Positions 1 to 11,615 of a stretch of 64,000 nucleotides of DNA are shown in pieces. Positions within the stretch are counted from its first letter, which is position 1. Every line of letters starts with the position of its first letter. Under the pieces are notes generated by a model. It searched no databases. It was not told where the DNA came from and was given only the letters and a program-made list of their open reading frames with translations. Position numbers and translations under genes: made by a program. The stretch comes from Gracilariopsis chorda (taxonomy: Eukaryota; Rhodophyta; Florideophyceae; Gracilariales; Gracilariaceae), in NCBI GenBank assembly GCA_003194525.1, contig NBIV01000134.1, forward strand, positions 164,568-228,567. Reading direction: 5' to 3'.

Positions 1-3000
1 GCGGGCCGTAAGTAAAGACCCAGTGGGTTACGAACGCACGCGCAACCACGTCCGCGGTAATCCGTTTAAGCGGTACTGTTCTCACCAACTTTGAGAAGCG
101 GTCAGTAATGACGAGAAGATACTTGTAACCACGTTTGGTTTTGACAAGCTCGCCCAAGATATCAATAGCGACATATTCGAGTGGCGCCCGTGCCGGGAAT
201 AGTGTTAACTTCTTCGAGTACTTCCGAAGTTTCACATTATTCTTCGCACATTCCACGCACGAGCGGCGAACTGCATTGCAGTCAAATGCCATAGCAGGCC
301 AATAGAAGTCCCTGCGAAGGGTCAGGTATAGTTTCCTCCGGCCGGGATGTGCACCCAACTTCGCGTAATGCGATAGATGCAAGACGCGCTGCTGCAGCGT
401 GTGAGGTACAACGATCTGTGGGGCCCGTGTCAGCGACCTGACTAGGTAGCCTCGATCGTTCACTGCAAAGGGTATCTGTGCACCCCCGTTAAGACGGGCA
501 CGAATCTGGGCACAGAAAGGATCCTGCTGTTGTTCACGGATCATTTCCTCAGAGGAAATGGGAACAACCTGGCCATCCGGAGGATCCGTAGGGCTTGCAG
601 CCAGAATATCATCACAGATGTCATCCCCATTCACGTCTGGGTCGTCTTCTTCCGTTCCCTCCGGGGATTGTGCCATGAAACATGGTATTTCCAGATCGTC
701 GACTGGTTCGGTTTCCGCTGATGTTCCTAAGCGCGATAGGGCGTCAGCCTGAGTGTTCAGGGATCCCTTCTTGTAGAGGACATCAAATGTAAATTCCGAG
801 AGTCAGAGACGCCAACGCATGAAGCGGCCCAACGGTTCTCGAATTTCGAGTAGCCAACGGAGAGCCGAGTGATCGGTGTGAACCTAGAAATGGTTACCCA
901 TAAGGTATGGGCGAAGCGTTGCCAACGCCCAAACAACAGCAAGACACTCCTTCTCGGACACCGAGTAGTTGCGCTCGTGAACGTTCAACGAACGTGACCA
1001 ATATCCGATCGGATGTCTTTCTCCTTCTTCCGTGACTTGAAACAACGCACAACCCACCTGGTGGGCACTTGAGTCAGTATCCACTTCGAAGGGTAAGTCC
1101 GGGTGCGGTAAGGCCAGAACTGGCGGGGACGTTACAGCGTCGACAAGAGACGAGAATGCTGACGACTCAGCCTCGTCAAAGACGTCCAGTTCGGTGGGTT
1201 GTCCTTTCCGGAGGAGTGCGTTAAGCGGTGCTGACAAGTCGGCGAAGTTCGGGACGAATCGGCGATATACATTGCAAAGTCCTAGGAAGGATCGAAGCTC
1301 CATTTGATTAGTCGGATGTTTCGCCTCTCGAAGTGATTTCACTCTTGCTTCATCGATTGAAAGCTGTCCGGGGCGGATGATGTGTCCCAGATATTTTACC
1401 GAATCGGCGCAGAACTCACACTTTCCCAGCTTCAGGGTGATGCCCGCGTTGCGGAGCACTGTCAAGACTTCCCGGACATGGGAGAGGTGATCGTCCAAGT
1501 TATTGGAGAACACTATAATGTCGTCCAAGTATACCAGACAGCTGGTCCAGTTGAACCTCGCCAAGATGATATCGATTGCCCGTTGGAATGTAGCTGGGGC
1601 ATTCGTTAGTCCAAACGGCATTCGCTTAAAGCGATATAGTCCTTGATGGCACACAAACACGGTCTTATCACGATCTTCTTTCTTAATAGGGACCTGCCAG
1701 TATCCCGAATTGGCATCAAGGGTAGTGAACACCGTGGCGCTCCCCAGGGAGTCAATGTACTCGTCCATTCGTGGAATCGGATAGACGTCCTTGACGGTAA
1801 CTGCATTCAGGCGGCGGTAATCCACACAGAAACGCCATGATCCATCCGCTTTCGGAACAAGGACAACAGGAGAAGCCCAAGGGGATTGTGCTGCTTCGAT
1901 AACTCCAGCTCGCAGCATCTTCTCCACCTGAGATTTCTCTTCCCCCCTTGCTTTAGGGCCTGCCCGATACGGGTGCTGTGCAATAGGCCGTGTATCCGGC
2001 AACAAATCAATCCGATGTTCGGTTACCCCTATCGTCCCCAGGGAACCGTCCCACATGGCGGTAAAGTCCCTGAGCATGTCACGAAACTTCTCACGATGAG
2101 ATTCATTAATGTGATCCAGGTCCAACTTATCCAAAGCCTGTTCTGGGTCTAACGCAGTATCTGCCGATGCTGAAGTCGTGCTCTTCTGAGCTTCTTCGAC
2201 AGTCGAATCTGAACTTTCCCGGGCGGGATCCAACGGAACGAACGGGACCTCCTCCCCTTCCTTAGGGTCTTGTATTCCGAGAACGTCGGATATCGGAATC
2301 TTTGTAGGAAGGATAGCCAACGGATGCAGGAGCATGTTGCCCAGGACCTGGTTTTTAACCAACCACTGAGTGGTAGTTCCGAGGTTAGCAACGAGAACCT
2401 TAAAGGGTTTGTCCGGCTCAACGGATACGATCCCATTTGCTAATGCGAGACGGCGCTGTTCGTAGAGCGAGGGGAGCAGTTGAACAACCTGCAACCCGTG
2501 GTGTTTGGATGTTACCGAGACCCACACCTGAGATTCCTTCGGGATCGAAACTGGTTCCGCGACGCGAATCTTCGTAGATGCTCGATCCACATTGGACGCT
2601 TCCTGAGCAGCAGGTAAAGGTACCCGTTTACGGGAGGCGTGTCGCAAGGGCTTCCGTACAATCGGGATGGTCGAACCGTTGGCCAATTCCACGGATCTGG
2701 AGCGAGGGCGGATAGCTTCCACGAAGCGGTCACAGAAATCACAACCGAGGATGACCGGTGCAGCAAGAGAATCGCATACGATGAAGTCCAACTTCACTAC
2801 GTAGGTGCCTAGTCTGAGTACCAGAGGAATTGTTACAAGAGTCTGGAGCGGGTTGTTATTAGCGTCCGCCAGATCCAGACTTGGACCAATGCGAATGCAT
2901 TTCCGCATGGCGGGTGGAATAATCCCGATATTGATCAGGTTCGGAGCGGCACCTGTATCCAGGACAGATAACTGACGAACCATGAACTGGTTAGAGAGAC

Positions 3001-3238
3001 CGAGGTCACTATAAACTTTATAGTTCCTCTTGGCCATTACCAAAACTCGGTCCGGGATGCGGAGGTTACGGGACCGTATCCACGGACGACGCAGAGCCAC
3101 TAAGTGGTCCGAGCTCACGTCTTCTTGAGCCAGTTTCCTCGTAAGGATTTTGGCAGGGGAGCGAAGCGGTGGCGCCTCAGGCGTCTTCAACTTCGGCTTG
3201 GAAGACACCCCTCCCATGGGGGAGACTCCCAAGATTAG
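1..3238 (-). pseudogene. pol: Element 1 pol: protease, reverse transcriptase, RNase H, integrase N-part (interrupted, truncated by window)
   Basis: The frame is open from 3238 to 887 on the minus strand and holds an aspartic protease motif (VLDTGA), the Ty3-type reverse transcriptase with YLDD (about 1521-1535) and the start of RNase H (VDTDSSAHQVG). It is then stopped by TAG at 884-886 and TGA at 803-805 in the same frame. Beyond these the frame stays open to base 1. It encodes the end of RNase H (QADALSRL), the integrase zinc-binding H-H-C-C region (LHLSHY then CVECAK) and the first catalytic Asp (VAIDILG). The remaining integrase is outside the window. The frame lies -1 relative to gag and has no ATG before 3217, so translation by frameshift from gag is likely. 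The two nonsense codons indicate a pseudogene. Confidence 0.92.
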
Positions 3239-5277
3239 TTTTTCGGGACCGAATCGACCGCTGGGTGCGGCTGAGCCCGTTCCAAAAGGTTTGGGTTGTT
3301 ACCGTTCGCGGTTTTCGCGGCTTCTCGAGCTTGAGCATTGTGGACCGCAGTCTTTGCGTCTTCATACGAATTACTCGGGACACGAGCCTTATGCTCCGGT
3401 GGGAGATTCTCATAATTTCCCACGATCTTCCACATCTCGCGAATGGGGAGGGTACACTGCGACGCAGTATGACCTTCAAGGTAACAAATGTAGCAAATCA
3501 GCGGGGCTTAACGTGTTCCGGTGGCGTGGGACATCATTCCGCGGTGCTGAGGGTGTTGTGGTTGTAATGCTAGTTGCTTCGGGTTGGACCATCCCGTGCG
3601 GGAGTGTCGTGTGGCGCTCGACGCGTAGGCTAGCGGGGCTGGGGGAACCCGACCGGGGTTTGCGTAAAAGGCCGGATCTACCACGGGTGGTGTAACCGTG
3701 GACGGCAGTTCCGAGGTTGCCAGCGACTGTTCAAGACTGCCAAGATACTAGATGTTATCCGCAAATCCGGAAGGTGGTCCCGGGTTAGGGAGAGATGCCG
3801 AGGAAGCCTCGTTCTCGACGAAGAGAGCCTTCGACGACCGACGCCTCGGGTCTCTCGCTCTGAGGGTGTCACCCTCAGCCTGCGCGTACTGGACCAGTTC
3901 CAGATACGTCGCCTTGCGCTTCTCTTCCCTGTAGCGGGACACCAGTGCCCTGGTACCAGGATCTAAACCATCCACCAGCATGGAGCAACGCTCAAAAGCG
4001 GTAAACACATTTCCACAACGATGAAACGCTTTATTCAAGCGAGTTGAATACGACGTTTCCGTTTCACCAGGCTTCTGTTTCGTATCGTGAACCGCCACGA
4101 TGGCTTGACTGATTGCAGTTCCCGTCGCGTACGACCTGAGCAGGTAGTGTACAGCCTCGGGCCAGCACGTAACACCTCCTTCTGAGGCCCTGGACGAACC
4201 CCTGACCGAGTTGTACTGATCTTCAGCCATTCCTGAAAGAAAGTAGGGCAACGGAACGTATGCCTGCGCCTCACTCATTTCGAGTACGTCTGCTTCCTGC
4301 ACAAAGCCGGCCAGAAAATACAACACGAGGATCGGATCTTCACCGGAGAACTTCTGCTTAAGCATCGTCACATTCATACGACGTATGAGATCCTTCACCC
4401 GACCGGTGTCTCTCGAACTTCGAGTGCCCGAAAAGTCTTCCAATCGGTAATAACGATAGGAAAACAGCTTCCTGTAAAGGGGATTCGTCGGTTTCAATTC
4501 CTTCAAGCCGAGATGACGGCGACCTTTCTCCCGCGCACGGATTGCTCCATGGGAGGTGTAGGTAGCCCTCGAACTAGGTTCTTCTCCGCGACGGCGGCCT
4601 CTCCCTTCACGCGATGATCTCGAAGGCGAGCTACTCGAACTTGTTTTCGAGTCGGAACTTGACGAAACTTCATAACGATGAACTCTCTTTCCAGGGTGAT
4701 GGGGGAGGTGACTGGAGCGGTGTTGGGTTGAGATGACCTTCACTTCCTCCTGTCTCGGAGCGTTCAGGTCTTCTCTGAGCAACGCTTCCAGCATGTCCAT
4801 ACGTCCGGTTACCCGCATCATATGGGTTTTAACTTCCTCGACGAACTCCCGATATCCTTCTACGAAGGCAGCCGGAGTACCCAGACACTTCAGAATGGAA
4901 TTCACATCAGCTCTCAGTAGACGAATATCTCCCGAATAATCCCGAGCCAGGGAGTCACTCCATCGCCGTTCCAACTCGGTAACTTGCTGCGAGAGGGAGG
5001 CTTGGGCCACATTGGCAATGTCGATTCTCGACTCGAGGAGATGGTACTTAGGCGACCCGGGTCTCGGGGGGACAGCCGACGGCGTTTCGACCACCGGAGG
5101 TGGCGTAGTGGCCACAGCTGTCACGGCTCGAGGCACCGAGGCTGCCGATGGGATTCCTTGGGATTCCAGACCGACGGCATCGGTAAGTAGTTGTTCCGGA
5201 ACGGACCTTCGTGATCTCGCCGCTGCGGCGTTCCGTTGCGGACCATTCCTGGGGGAACTCGGAGCTGTGGGCAGCAT
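3235..5277 (-). pseudogene. gag: Element 1 gag with CCHC zinc knuckle (two internal stops)
   Basis: The ATG at 5277 opens a 680-codon gag frame interrupted by TAG at 3748-3750 and TAA at 3508-3510; all three pieces are in one frame. The order is a Ser/Pro/Ala-rich N-terminus, a charged Ser/Arg region, the conserved capsid-like block (GEDPILVLYFL to HAQAEGDTLRARD type sequence, shared with element 2), and a C-terminal knuckle C-x2-C-x4-H-x4-C (CYICYLEGHTASQC) just after the TAA. The knuckle is intact here, whereas element 2 has lost its second Cys. Gag should form the particle shell and bind genomic RNA. The frame ends at TAA 3235-3237, where the pol frame overlaps by -1. Confidence 0.88.
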
Positions 5278-5411
5278 ACTGCAGATAGCCGTCCACGGCT
5301 TACTTCACCAGTCCCACGGCTTGGGAATCTCAACGAATGAGCAAAAAGGGATAAAAGGGAAAAGGGGAAGCGGACTTCCGACAGGCCGGATTGAAAGCCA
5401 AACCCGTTCTA

Positions 5412-5424
5412 GGTCGGGAGACCA
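5412..5424 (-). other. Primer-binding site, element 1
   Basis: On the minus strand the sequence two bases after the LTR end is TGGTCTCCCGACC. Element 2 has TGGCCTCCCGACC at the equivalent place, followed in both by TAGAA. TGG complements the tRNA CCA end, which fits a minus-strand primer site. The tRNA identity was not determined. Confidence 0.7.
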
Positions 5425-5426
5425 CT

Positions 5427-6330
5427 TGTGGTGCAATCCCGGTGTGGGAAAGGCACCCAAGGCAGCTCGAAGCCTTGCTCTCTTGGAGAGCTAGGCCCAG
5501 CTGGGTAGAGCCCTGTATGACGGGTGTAACTCCGTCGGGAGCCTGGATGTACCTCGGAGGTTTAGGGGTTAGAACGGGTCGGAACCACGGCTGGTACGGA
5601 AGTAGCCTGCGAGCAGGGGAGCAAGAGAGGGAAAGGGACCACCCGACGGGGGCGTGCGGAAAGCGGGAACAGACCCCGGAGGGGGGTGCCGATACACACA
5701 CACGAACACGCACCGCGCGGCGGTTAGGGGATATGAGGGGAAGAGATGGTCTCACGGTCTCACGACACACGTCGGTAATATCAATACCCAAAACTGGGGC
5801 GGAGATAGGGCCTGTACGGGCGGTCACACGACAACAATGAATACCACGAGTGGTCACAACCCACTGGGTACGACGAGCACGGTCTCCTCGGTGGTGCGAG
5901 TCGGGTGAAACTACCGGGCAAGCGGTGTACCTCCGCGAGGAGTTAGACACTTCGCATGGCGAATAGAGTCAGAGCCGGACCTTTCTTTCTTTTATTGGTG
6001 AGCTCGCCGTCGTGCGGCCGACGCTCAAGTACTAGCTCAGTGCAGTACAGTAGGTAGTGCACTAGCCTAAGTAAAATTAACCCCTAAACTACACTAGAAT
6101 AAGTAGCCATTTTGGGCCTCCTGGCCGGGGCTGTAGCCACGTGTCCACCACCCTTGCCAGGCAAATACCACAAAATATGAATGTTCCCATAACCACCCTG
6201 GGTAACCCGACCGCTAATTAGCCCGGTAAACGGGGGCTAAAATTCATGCATTCCGCTTCATCGCTCGCACCGAGTACACCTCAGATATGAGTTTCACCAT
6301 CGCCCGTACGCGGGAATGTATTGCACTACA
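5427..6330 (-). repeat. 5' LTR of element 1
   Basis: On the minus strand this 904-bp LTR begins TGTAGTGCAA (at 6330) and ends TTGCACCACA (at 5427). These are the same near-palindromic ends as the solo LTR and element 2 LTRs (TGAAGTGCAA ... TTGCACNACA). The TG...CA ends and the position next to the primer-binding site and gag support the call. The interior is strongly diverged from the other LTRs. No second copy is in the window to confirm the boundaries. Confidence 0.78.
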
Positions 6331-6621
6331 ACTATTTCCGTTAAATTGTGATTAAAATGGGTGGATGTGAGTCGTTAGAGCGCAATCAAGCCATAAAGAT
6401 GTTCCAAACTACCCTTTTTGGGGAAGGGTACATTTAGTGTATTCGAAAATTTCCAGATGGTTGTCCTCGCTAATTTTGGGCCAATAAAAGAAAGCCAGGC
6501 CACTCTACATTTAGCCTGTGCTTGGTCAAATATGGCGAACAGAATGGACCCTTCGAGGGTCCGTTCAAACCGCCAAACGTTCCGCCAAAACTTTTTGAGT
6601 CTAACATATGCTATTTTGATC
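6331..6621 (+). other. Left non-coding part of the DNA transposon
   Basis: This stretch lies between the element 1 LTR and the transposase start codon and is probably the transposon's 5' flank. The short GGTCAAATATGGCG at 6524-6537 is matched in inverse orientation by CGCCAATATTTGACC at 21388-21402 beyond the other gene. This could be part of the inverted termini, but I could not fix the transposon ends or a target duplication. Confidence 0.35.
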
Positions 6622-8499
6622 ATGAGACTGAAGTGCAACGCCCTCAGGGAGGGATTCTTGATACTTGAATGCTTTCCCGATATTATCGGTTGTGTAGTGT
6701 GTATATGAACTACGCCCCACAATGGTGGATATGGACACGTGGGACACGGTTTTGGGTCAATTGGCGGTTGGCCACAGTAGTGGATGTTGCCACGGAATGT
6801 GGAGTATTTTAGTTAATTTTATTTATTATTTTCACACCCAATTCTGGGAAGCTAGTACTTAGTGCGACGGCGCACTGCCGTCGCACCAATAAACCTTCCC
6901 CAACAAGGGACCCCAACCTGGGGAATTTGCTCTAGTTGTTACAGCTTGCGCGCGTGCTCTACTCCTCCTTGGAGGGAAACGCCGTGAACCACGGGACATC
7001 TAACCGCCTTGCACATCTAAAAGGACCCATCACTGGGAGTCATATTATTCCAATTGCATTGGTGTTTCGCCCAGTATAGCGATATTGTTACTGGCATCGC
7101 CGTTCGCCCCCGTCGCTCTCGCGACTCACTTCGTCCTCTCTTCCTCCTCTTCGCCCTTCCTTTTTCCCCTTTTTAGGGTAGCACCTCCCGCTATCCGCGG
7201 CCCTCGTGTGCACATCCGTCCACACACCCACACTTACGTGGAAACATACCTCTACTGAGGATCACACCCCGCCCACGCGGATACCGATTCTTCGCCTTCA
7301 CCTCCCTGCGCGAGTCGCGACAAGTGTCCCTGGTCTTACAAACCGGCTTCGCCGTGACACCTCTGGGAGGGCTCTACCCAACTGGGTTCACCTCGTGAGA
7401 GGAAGATCCCGAACGTCTTTCGGTGTTTTTCCCCTTTGGGGCATTGCACCACAGAGACTTCGACGAGCCCTTGCGGCTGCTTGCATAGCCAGTTACACAG
7501 CTACACTAAGCGTATTATTCACAATCGAGCACCGCAATCATAAACGGATCTATCGCCGTACTCAACGTGCAGCCCAGTACACATGCAAAGCGCTTCTACA
7601 TCCAACGCAAACAATTGAACATACACCTTGGCAGCGCCTTCTGAAGTGGGGATCCTACTATGATTTCATTATATCCACGAACTCACAAGGTCGATTTTTA
7701 TGGAGAAGCTTTTTACATCTTTTCATAGCCGCACAACACCAACATAACCATTGTATTCCATTCTGTTGCACAGCTTCTAAACATGGTAGAAAGTCACTTT
7801 TGCGTTCAATTGATGTTCTAGGTCTAGCGCTGAACTACTTGAAAACAAAAGGCAAATGTTATCAACTTTGTCCATTCTTTGGAATTGTTTCATGTACTCT
7901 GTCTGTTTGGTTGGACTTTGCTCTCTTTGGTCTTCTGAAGGCGATAAATGGCCCACAATCAGAGAACGTTTATGTCCGCTGGCCATCAGTAGAAGAACAA
8001 AAGGCCTCTGCTGCGCTGTTAGAGAGCAATCCTAGACAAGGCCCTGTTCTAAAAGGGGTGTTCGGGATAACGGATGATGGTCGTTTCAACTGTCAAAACT
8101 ACGCTAATGCAGAGCTTCAGAATGCGTACTACGAGGGCTAAACTCAACAAGAAGTCACGAATCTGTTTGTGTTTAGCTTCTATGGTGAGATCATTCACAC
8201 TGCTATCAACTATCTTGGAAGCTGGCATGGGACAAACCTGGCAGGTGTTTCTGGTCTCTACAACGAAAAGCTTTCCGACGCTAAAACGCCTCCCTGGTAT
8301 GGCTATCCTGGGATACTCAGCGTTTGTGAATAACACGAGGTATACAAACGGCAAAATAGTGCAGGCGCGCAAAACAAACGAAACAAGTGATATTCCAGAG
8401 TTTGAGGAGCTCGCGGCAATAGATCTCATTATGCAAAGGGTTATGCCAAGCGAGAGGAAAAGCGCAGAATGGGGTATAAGATCTTTAAAATGACCTTTC
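6622..8499 (+). pseudogene. PIF/Harbinger-like (DDE_Tnp_4 type) transposase, 5' part, interrupted by solo LTR and element 2
   Basis: The start codon ATG at 6622-6624 is followed after two codons by the solo LTR (6629-7453), and the gene resumes at 7459. Codons continue to TAA at 8139-8141, then with frameshifts to 8499, where element 2 cuts the gene. The core has the features of HARB1-like transposases: WPSVEEQKA, GVFGITDDGRFN, QNAYYEG, GSWHG (family usually GSWHD), GYSAFVNNTRYTNGKIV and PSERKSAEWGIRSLK. The second catalytic Asp (usual GDSAF) reads Tyr (GYSAF). Frameshifts occur near 8141 and near 8292. It would have cut and joined transposon ends in the nucleus. It is now inactive. The last part is at 20139-20282. 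Confidence 0.82.
6629..7453 (+). repeat. Solo LTR with perfect 5-bp target duplication
   Basis: This 825-bp sequence starts TGAAGTGCAA and ends TTGCACCACA and is a diverged relative of the element 2 LTRs. It shares the order of end palindrome, GC-rich stem, AT block (TTAGTTAATTTTATTTATT), the CTTCCCCAAC segment and the terminal CCCGAACG...TTTCGG segment. The flanks are GAGAC at 6624-6628 and GAGAC at 7454-7458, a perfect 5-bp duplication. No gag or pol accompanies it, so it is a solo LTR left by LTR-LTR recombination. A strong hairpin (GTGCGACGGC, 5-nt loop, GCCGTCGCAC) lies near 6859-6885. It interrupts the transposase at codon 3. Confidence 0.93.
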
Positions 8500-9386
8500 T
8501 GAAGTGCAACCCTCTTGAGGGAGGTTTCCATGGACTTGGTGTTTTTGCCGCTTTCGCGTGTTTATGATTATTACCGCTATTAGCGGGTGTCTCAGCCCTC
8601 AGCGGATCCGCACTTTGCACCAGGTGCACACCTGTGCATGCGCCGTGTGCCGCCCAAGGCGTGAGTGGACAACGTGTGACACCGATAGTCAAGAGGAGGT
8701 TGGCACCACAGTGTGGACATTTAGTTAATTTATATTTATTATTTATAATTTATCTACGCTACACTAGGGAGATTACTACACTATACAGTGGCTCGGCGAC
8801 CCCGCCCTGACACTGAGTAAACTTCCCCAACCAGTGGTTTTTGGCTCTAAGCCTTTTCCACTTTCGCGAGTCTTCTACACTCTTCGGAGCTAAAGCCGCG
8901 TTACCACGGTTGGCTTATCCCCCCTGCGTCAACAGGACCACCACCGCCTTAGGCGTTTGTTATCAACTTCACCACCGCAGTGTACTCACCCCTGTACAGG
9001 GTTTCCCTTTATTTCCCCGTGTGGCTCCGTTGGCCCACGCCCCCCCCCCGTCGCCCACACCGGGCACGCCCCTATTTTCCCTACCCACTCTTGTGGTTGT
9101 TGCCCCTTTTCGGTTGTGAGTGGTTGTCACCGCTGTCGCGTGTGCCACCGTACCGGTGTCTCGTGACGCCACTCCCACTTCCGTGGACTCGTACTCCATT
9201 GGAGGAATATCATACCATTAGTGGCGATTCTACCCACTCTCCCCGCTTGGCGCGAGGGTGAGCCTCGGCTTTACAACCCGACTCCGTCGTGCTCATCTGG
9301 AGAGGCTCCGTTCGCTGTGCTACCCTATCGAGGGGAAGATTTCGAACGTTTTCGTGTGTTGTCCCGCTCGCGGGTATTGCACTACA
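8500..9386 (+). repeat. 5' LTR of element 2
   Basis: 887 bp, starting TGAAGTGCAA and ending TTGCACTACA, so the ends form a 10-bp near-perfect inverted repeat. It is nearly identical to 19245-20133. It contains a C-run (about 9041-9049) that differs in length between the two copies. Confidence 0.96.
8721..8757 (+). promoter_or_regulatory. AT-rich block in LTR, candidate core promoter or poly(A) region
   Basis: This is an isolated AT-only stretch with TATA-like words (TTTATATTTATTATTTATAA) in an otherwise GC-rich LTR. It recurs at 19464-19500 and, diverged, in the solo LTR near 6811-6832. Its conservation across diverged LTRs suggests a role in transcription start or RNA end formation. Which one is not determined. 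Confidence 0.4.
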
Positions 9387-9389
9387 AAT

Positions 9390-9402
9390 TGGCCTCCCGA
9401 CC
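9390..9402 (+). other. Primer-binding site, element 2
   Basis: TGGCCTCCCGACC lies three bases after the 5' LTR and matches the equivalent site of element 1 at 12 of 13 positions, although the LTRs themselves are diverged. It is presumably complementary to the 3' end of a host tRNA, which I have not identified. Confidence 0.7.
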
Positions 9403-9500
9403 TAGAATCGTTTACACTTTGGTTTCGTATCTACTCTCCGTGGAGATTCGCTGCCCAACTTTTGGTTTCTTACCACTTCGTGGGAGTTTTTGGTCTACGC

Positions 9501-11615
9501 ATGTCTCGGCGACCGTCTCCCGACGAACCCGCTGTCACGCTGAGTCGTTCCGTCAGTGACGTGGAACAGGCAGAGATCTCGAAGGTCCCCGCTGGCCACC
9601 CTCGACTTGCTACTTTGAAAGGCAAGTCGAAGGGCCAAGACTCGTCGACATCCCAGAAACCCCCGCCTAAGGCGTTGAAGGGCGCTCCCAACTCTGGTAT
9701 CGACCCGGCTTCTGCCGATGTAGCTGCACCCCGGAGGGGAGAACCCGATACCGACGCCCCCCCTAGTGTCCAAGCGCAGCTTGATGAGGGGTATGAAGCA
9801 CACAACACCCTCGTGGAGGAGTTTGAAGTCCTGCGTGTCAGGTTTGATACCTCTTCTATGGAGGATTTGGCTGAGGACATTCGCCTTTTAAAGGCGGATG
9901 TCAGCACTGTGTTGGAATGTTTTGGTGGTCCTGCCAACTATTTTGAGAATGTGGAAACCCGATTTGATCGTGTCAGTGCCCGTCTGAGGACGTTGGAGCA
10001 AACTATCTTGATGGGTGACGACGTCCCGGGTGAGGCCGCTGCTGTTTCGCAAAAAGCGAAGCGCGAAAAGAAAGAGTCTACCCGCCGCACTTGTAAGAAG
10101 CAGCCCAAGCACGATCCCGACTCGTCAGATTCCTCCCTGTCTTCGCAGGATTCTCACCATTCTGATGGTTCGGTGTTGTCGGATTCTTCGTCAGACGATG
10201 ATCGTCGCCGACGCCCGTCCCATTCTAAACGGTCTTCTTCCACCCAAGGTGTGATTCGCCCCCGGAGAAACGAGAGGAAACACTTAGGATTGAGGGAACT
10301 CAAATGTACTAACCGCCTCTACAAGAGGTTGGTATCGTACCGATATTATCGGCTTGAGGACTCCTCATTGGATCGTACACCCCGTGCTACGGGTAAGGTG
10401 AAGGACTGCATAAAGCGTATGCAGCTTTCCCTTCGTAACCCGTCCTTTTCTGGAGAAGATCCCATATTGGTGTTAGACTTCTTCGGAAGGTTCGTTTCCG
10501 AAGCGGACATACTTGGTATGAACGAAGGACAGGCGTTTATTGCCCTACCGTATTTTCTACGTGGCCTGGCCGAGGATCAATACAACTCTGTAAAAGGTTC
10601 TTCCCGAGCCTCCGAAGGAGGTGTAACGTGCTGGCCGGAAGCGGTTCAGTACCTCTTGCGATCCTACGTGACGAACAACGCTATTCAAGTGGCTATTCTC
10701 GCTTTACGCGATACCCGCCAGAAACCTGGAGAGACGGAAACCGAATTCTCGGTACGCCTTAATAAGGCTTTCCACAGGTGTGGCAATGTTTACTCCTCTG
10801 GAGAGCGCTGCACCATGTACATCGATGGATTGGATCCGGCAAACAGTACGCTGGTGGCCCGATATCGGAAGGATCGTCGTAACACCACCTACCTGGAGTT
10901 GATTCAACACGCGCAAGCGGAAGGTGATGCACTTCGAGCTCGTATCCCTGCATCGAAGTCTCGTTCCGCCAAGGCGTTGATGATGGAAGCCAGTTCACCA
11001 TCTTTATCGCTAGCAGCGAGTGGACGCCCTTCAAGAGACTACGATAACGTGTACCTCGCTCAGGCATGTGCTCAGTCTATTCCGACCACGGAACTGCCGT
11101 CCACGACGGATGCGCCCTACGACACAGCTCAGGAGCATTACCTGCTGTATGTTGACGGACCCCGTGTTGACGGACCTCGCATTTCCTATGCGAATGGTGC
11201 CCTCCGGCAGAGTCGTCCCGGATGGAGGGATACCCGCCCAGCGGTGAGACACACGGATGCTCGTTCCGGTCAGCCGCCCCCACGCTCTGGAGCCATATGC
11301 CACATATATTACGAACACGGTCACATTTCACCGGACTGCATCCTCACTTTGAGAGAAGTAACCCGAGTGATCAGTAATTATGAAGCCCTTACTCCAGCGG
11401 AGAAGCAGACCGTTCCGATTGCATCGTACTTACGAGCGAAGACGGACTTCCCCCGGAATATCCTGGATACGAACCCGCGACACGCGTTGCTTTCCCCTGC
11501 TGAGCAGGTCACTAACCCCCGTCTTGTTTGACAAGACACGCCCACTAGCGCTCCACTGCTAGTGGTTCAGGACTCTGAGACCCTGCCTCAGGCGGAACGG
11601 GCTCAGGAAAACTGA
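9501..11615 (+). pseudogene. gag: Element 2 gag (one internal stop, knuckle Cys lost)
   Basis: The start is the ATG at 9501 (MSRRPSPDEP). The frame is open to a TGA at 11529-11531 and continues in the same frame to a TGA at 11613-11615. The second stop matches the end of gag in element 1, so the first is probably a nonsense mutation. The order is an acidic/Ser-rich N-terminus, a Ser-Asp-rich region near 10110-10230, a conserved capsid-like block (GEDPILVLDFFGRFV to HAQAEGDALRAR) and a C-terminal knuckle. The knuckle reads C-x2-Y-x4-H-x4-C (CHIYYEHGHISPDC): the second zinc-binding Cys is Tyr, unlike element 1. About 704 codons in all. Confidence 0.9.

Larger units (their letters stand above)
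1..6330 (-). mobile_element. Ty3/gypsy LTR retrotransposon, element 1 (left end outside window)
   Basis: Read on the minus strand the order is 5' LTR (5427-6330), primer-binding site, gag (3235-5277) and pol (3238 down to the window edge). The rest of integrase, the 3' end and the 3' LTR lie beyond base 1. Its gag and pol are clearly homologous to those of element 2 (8500-20133) along their whole shared length, so both belong to one chromovirus-like lineage. Their LTRs are strongly diverged, so they are not recent copies of each other. The right boundary is placed at 6330 because the LTR terminus there (TTGCACTACA on +) matches the end type of the other LTRs. The target duplication cannot be tested because the left end is missing. 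Internal stop codons show it is dead. Confidence 0.9.
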
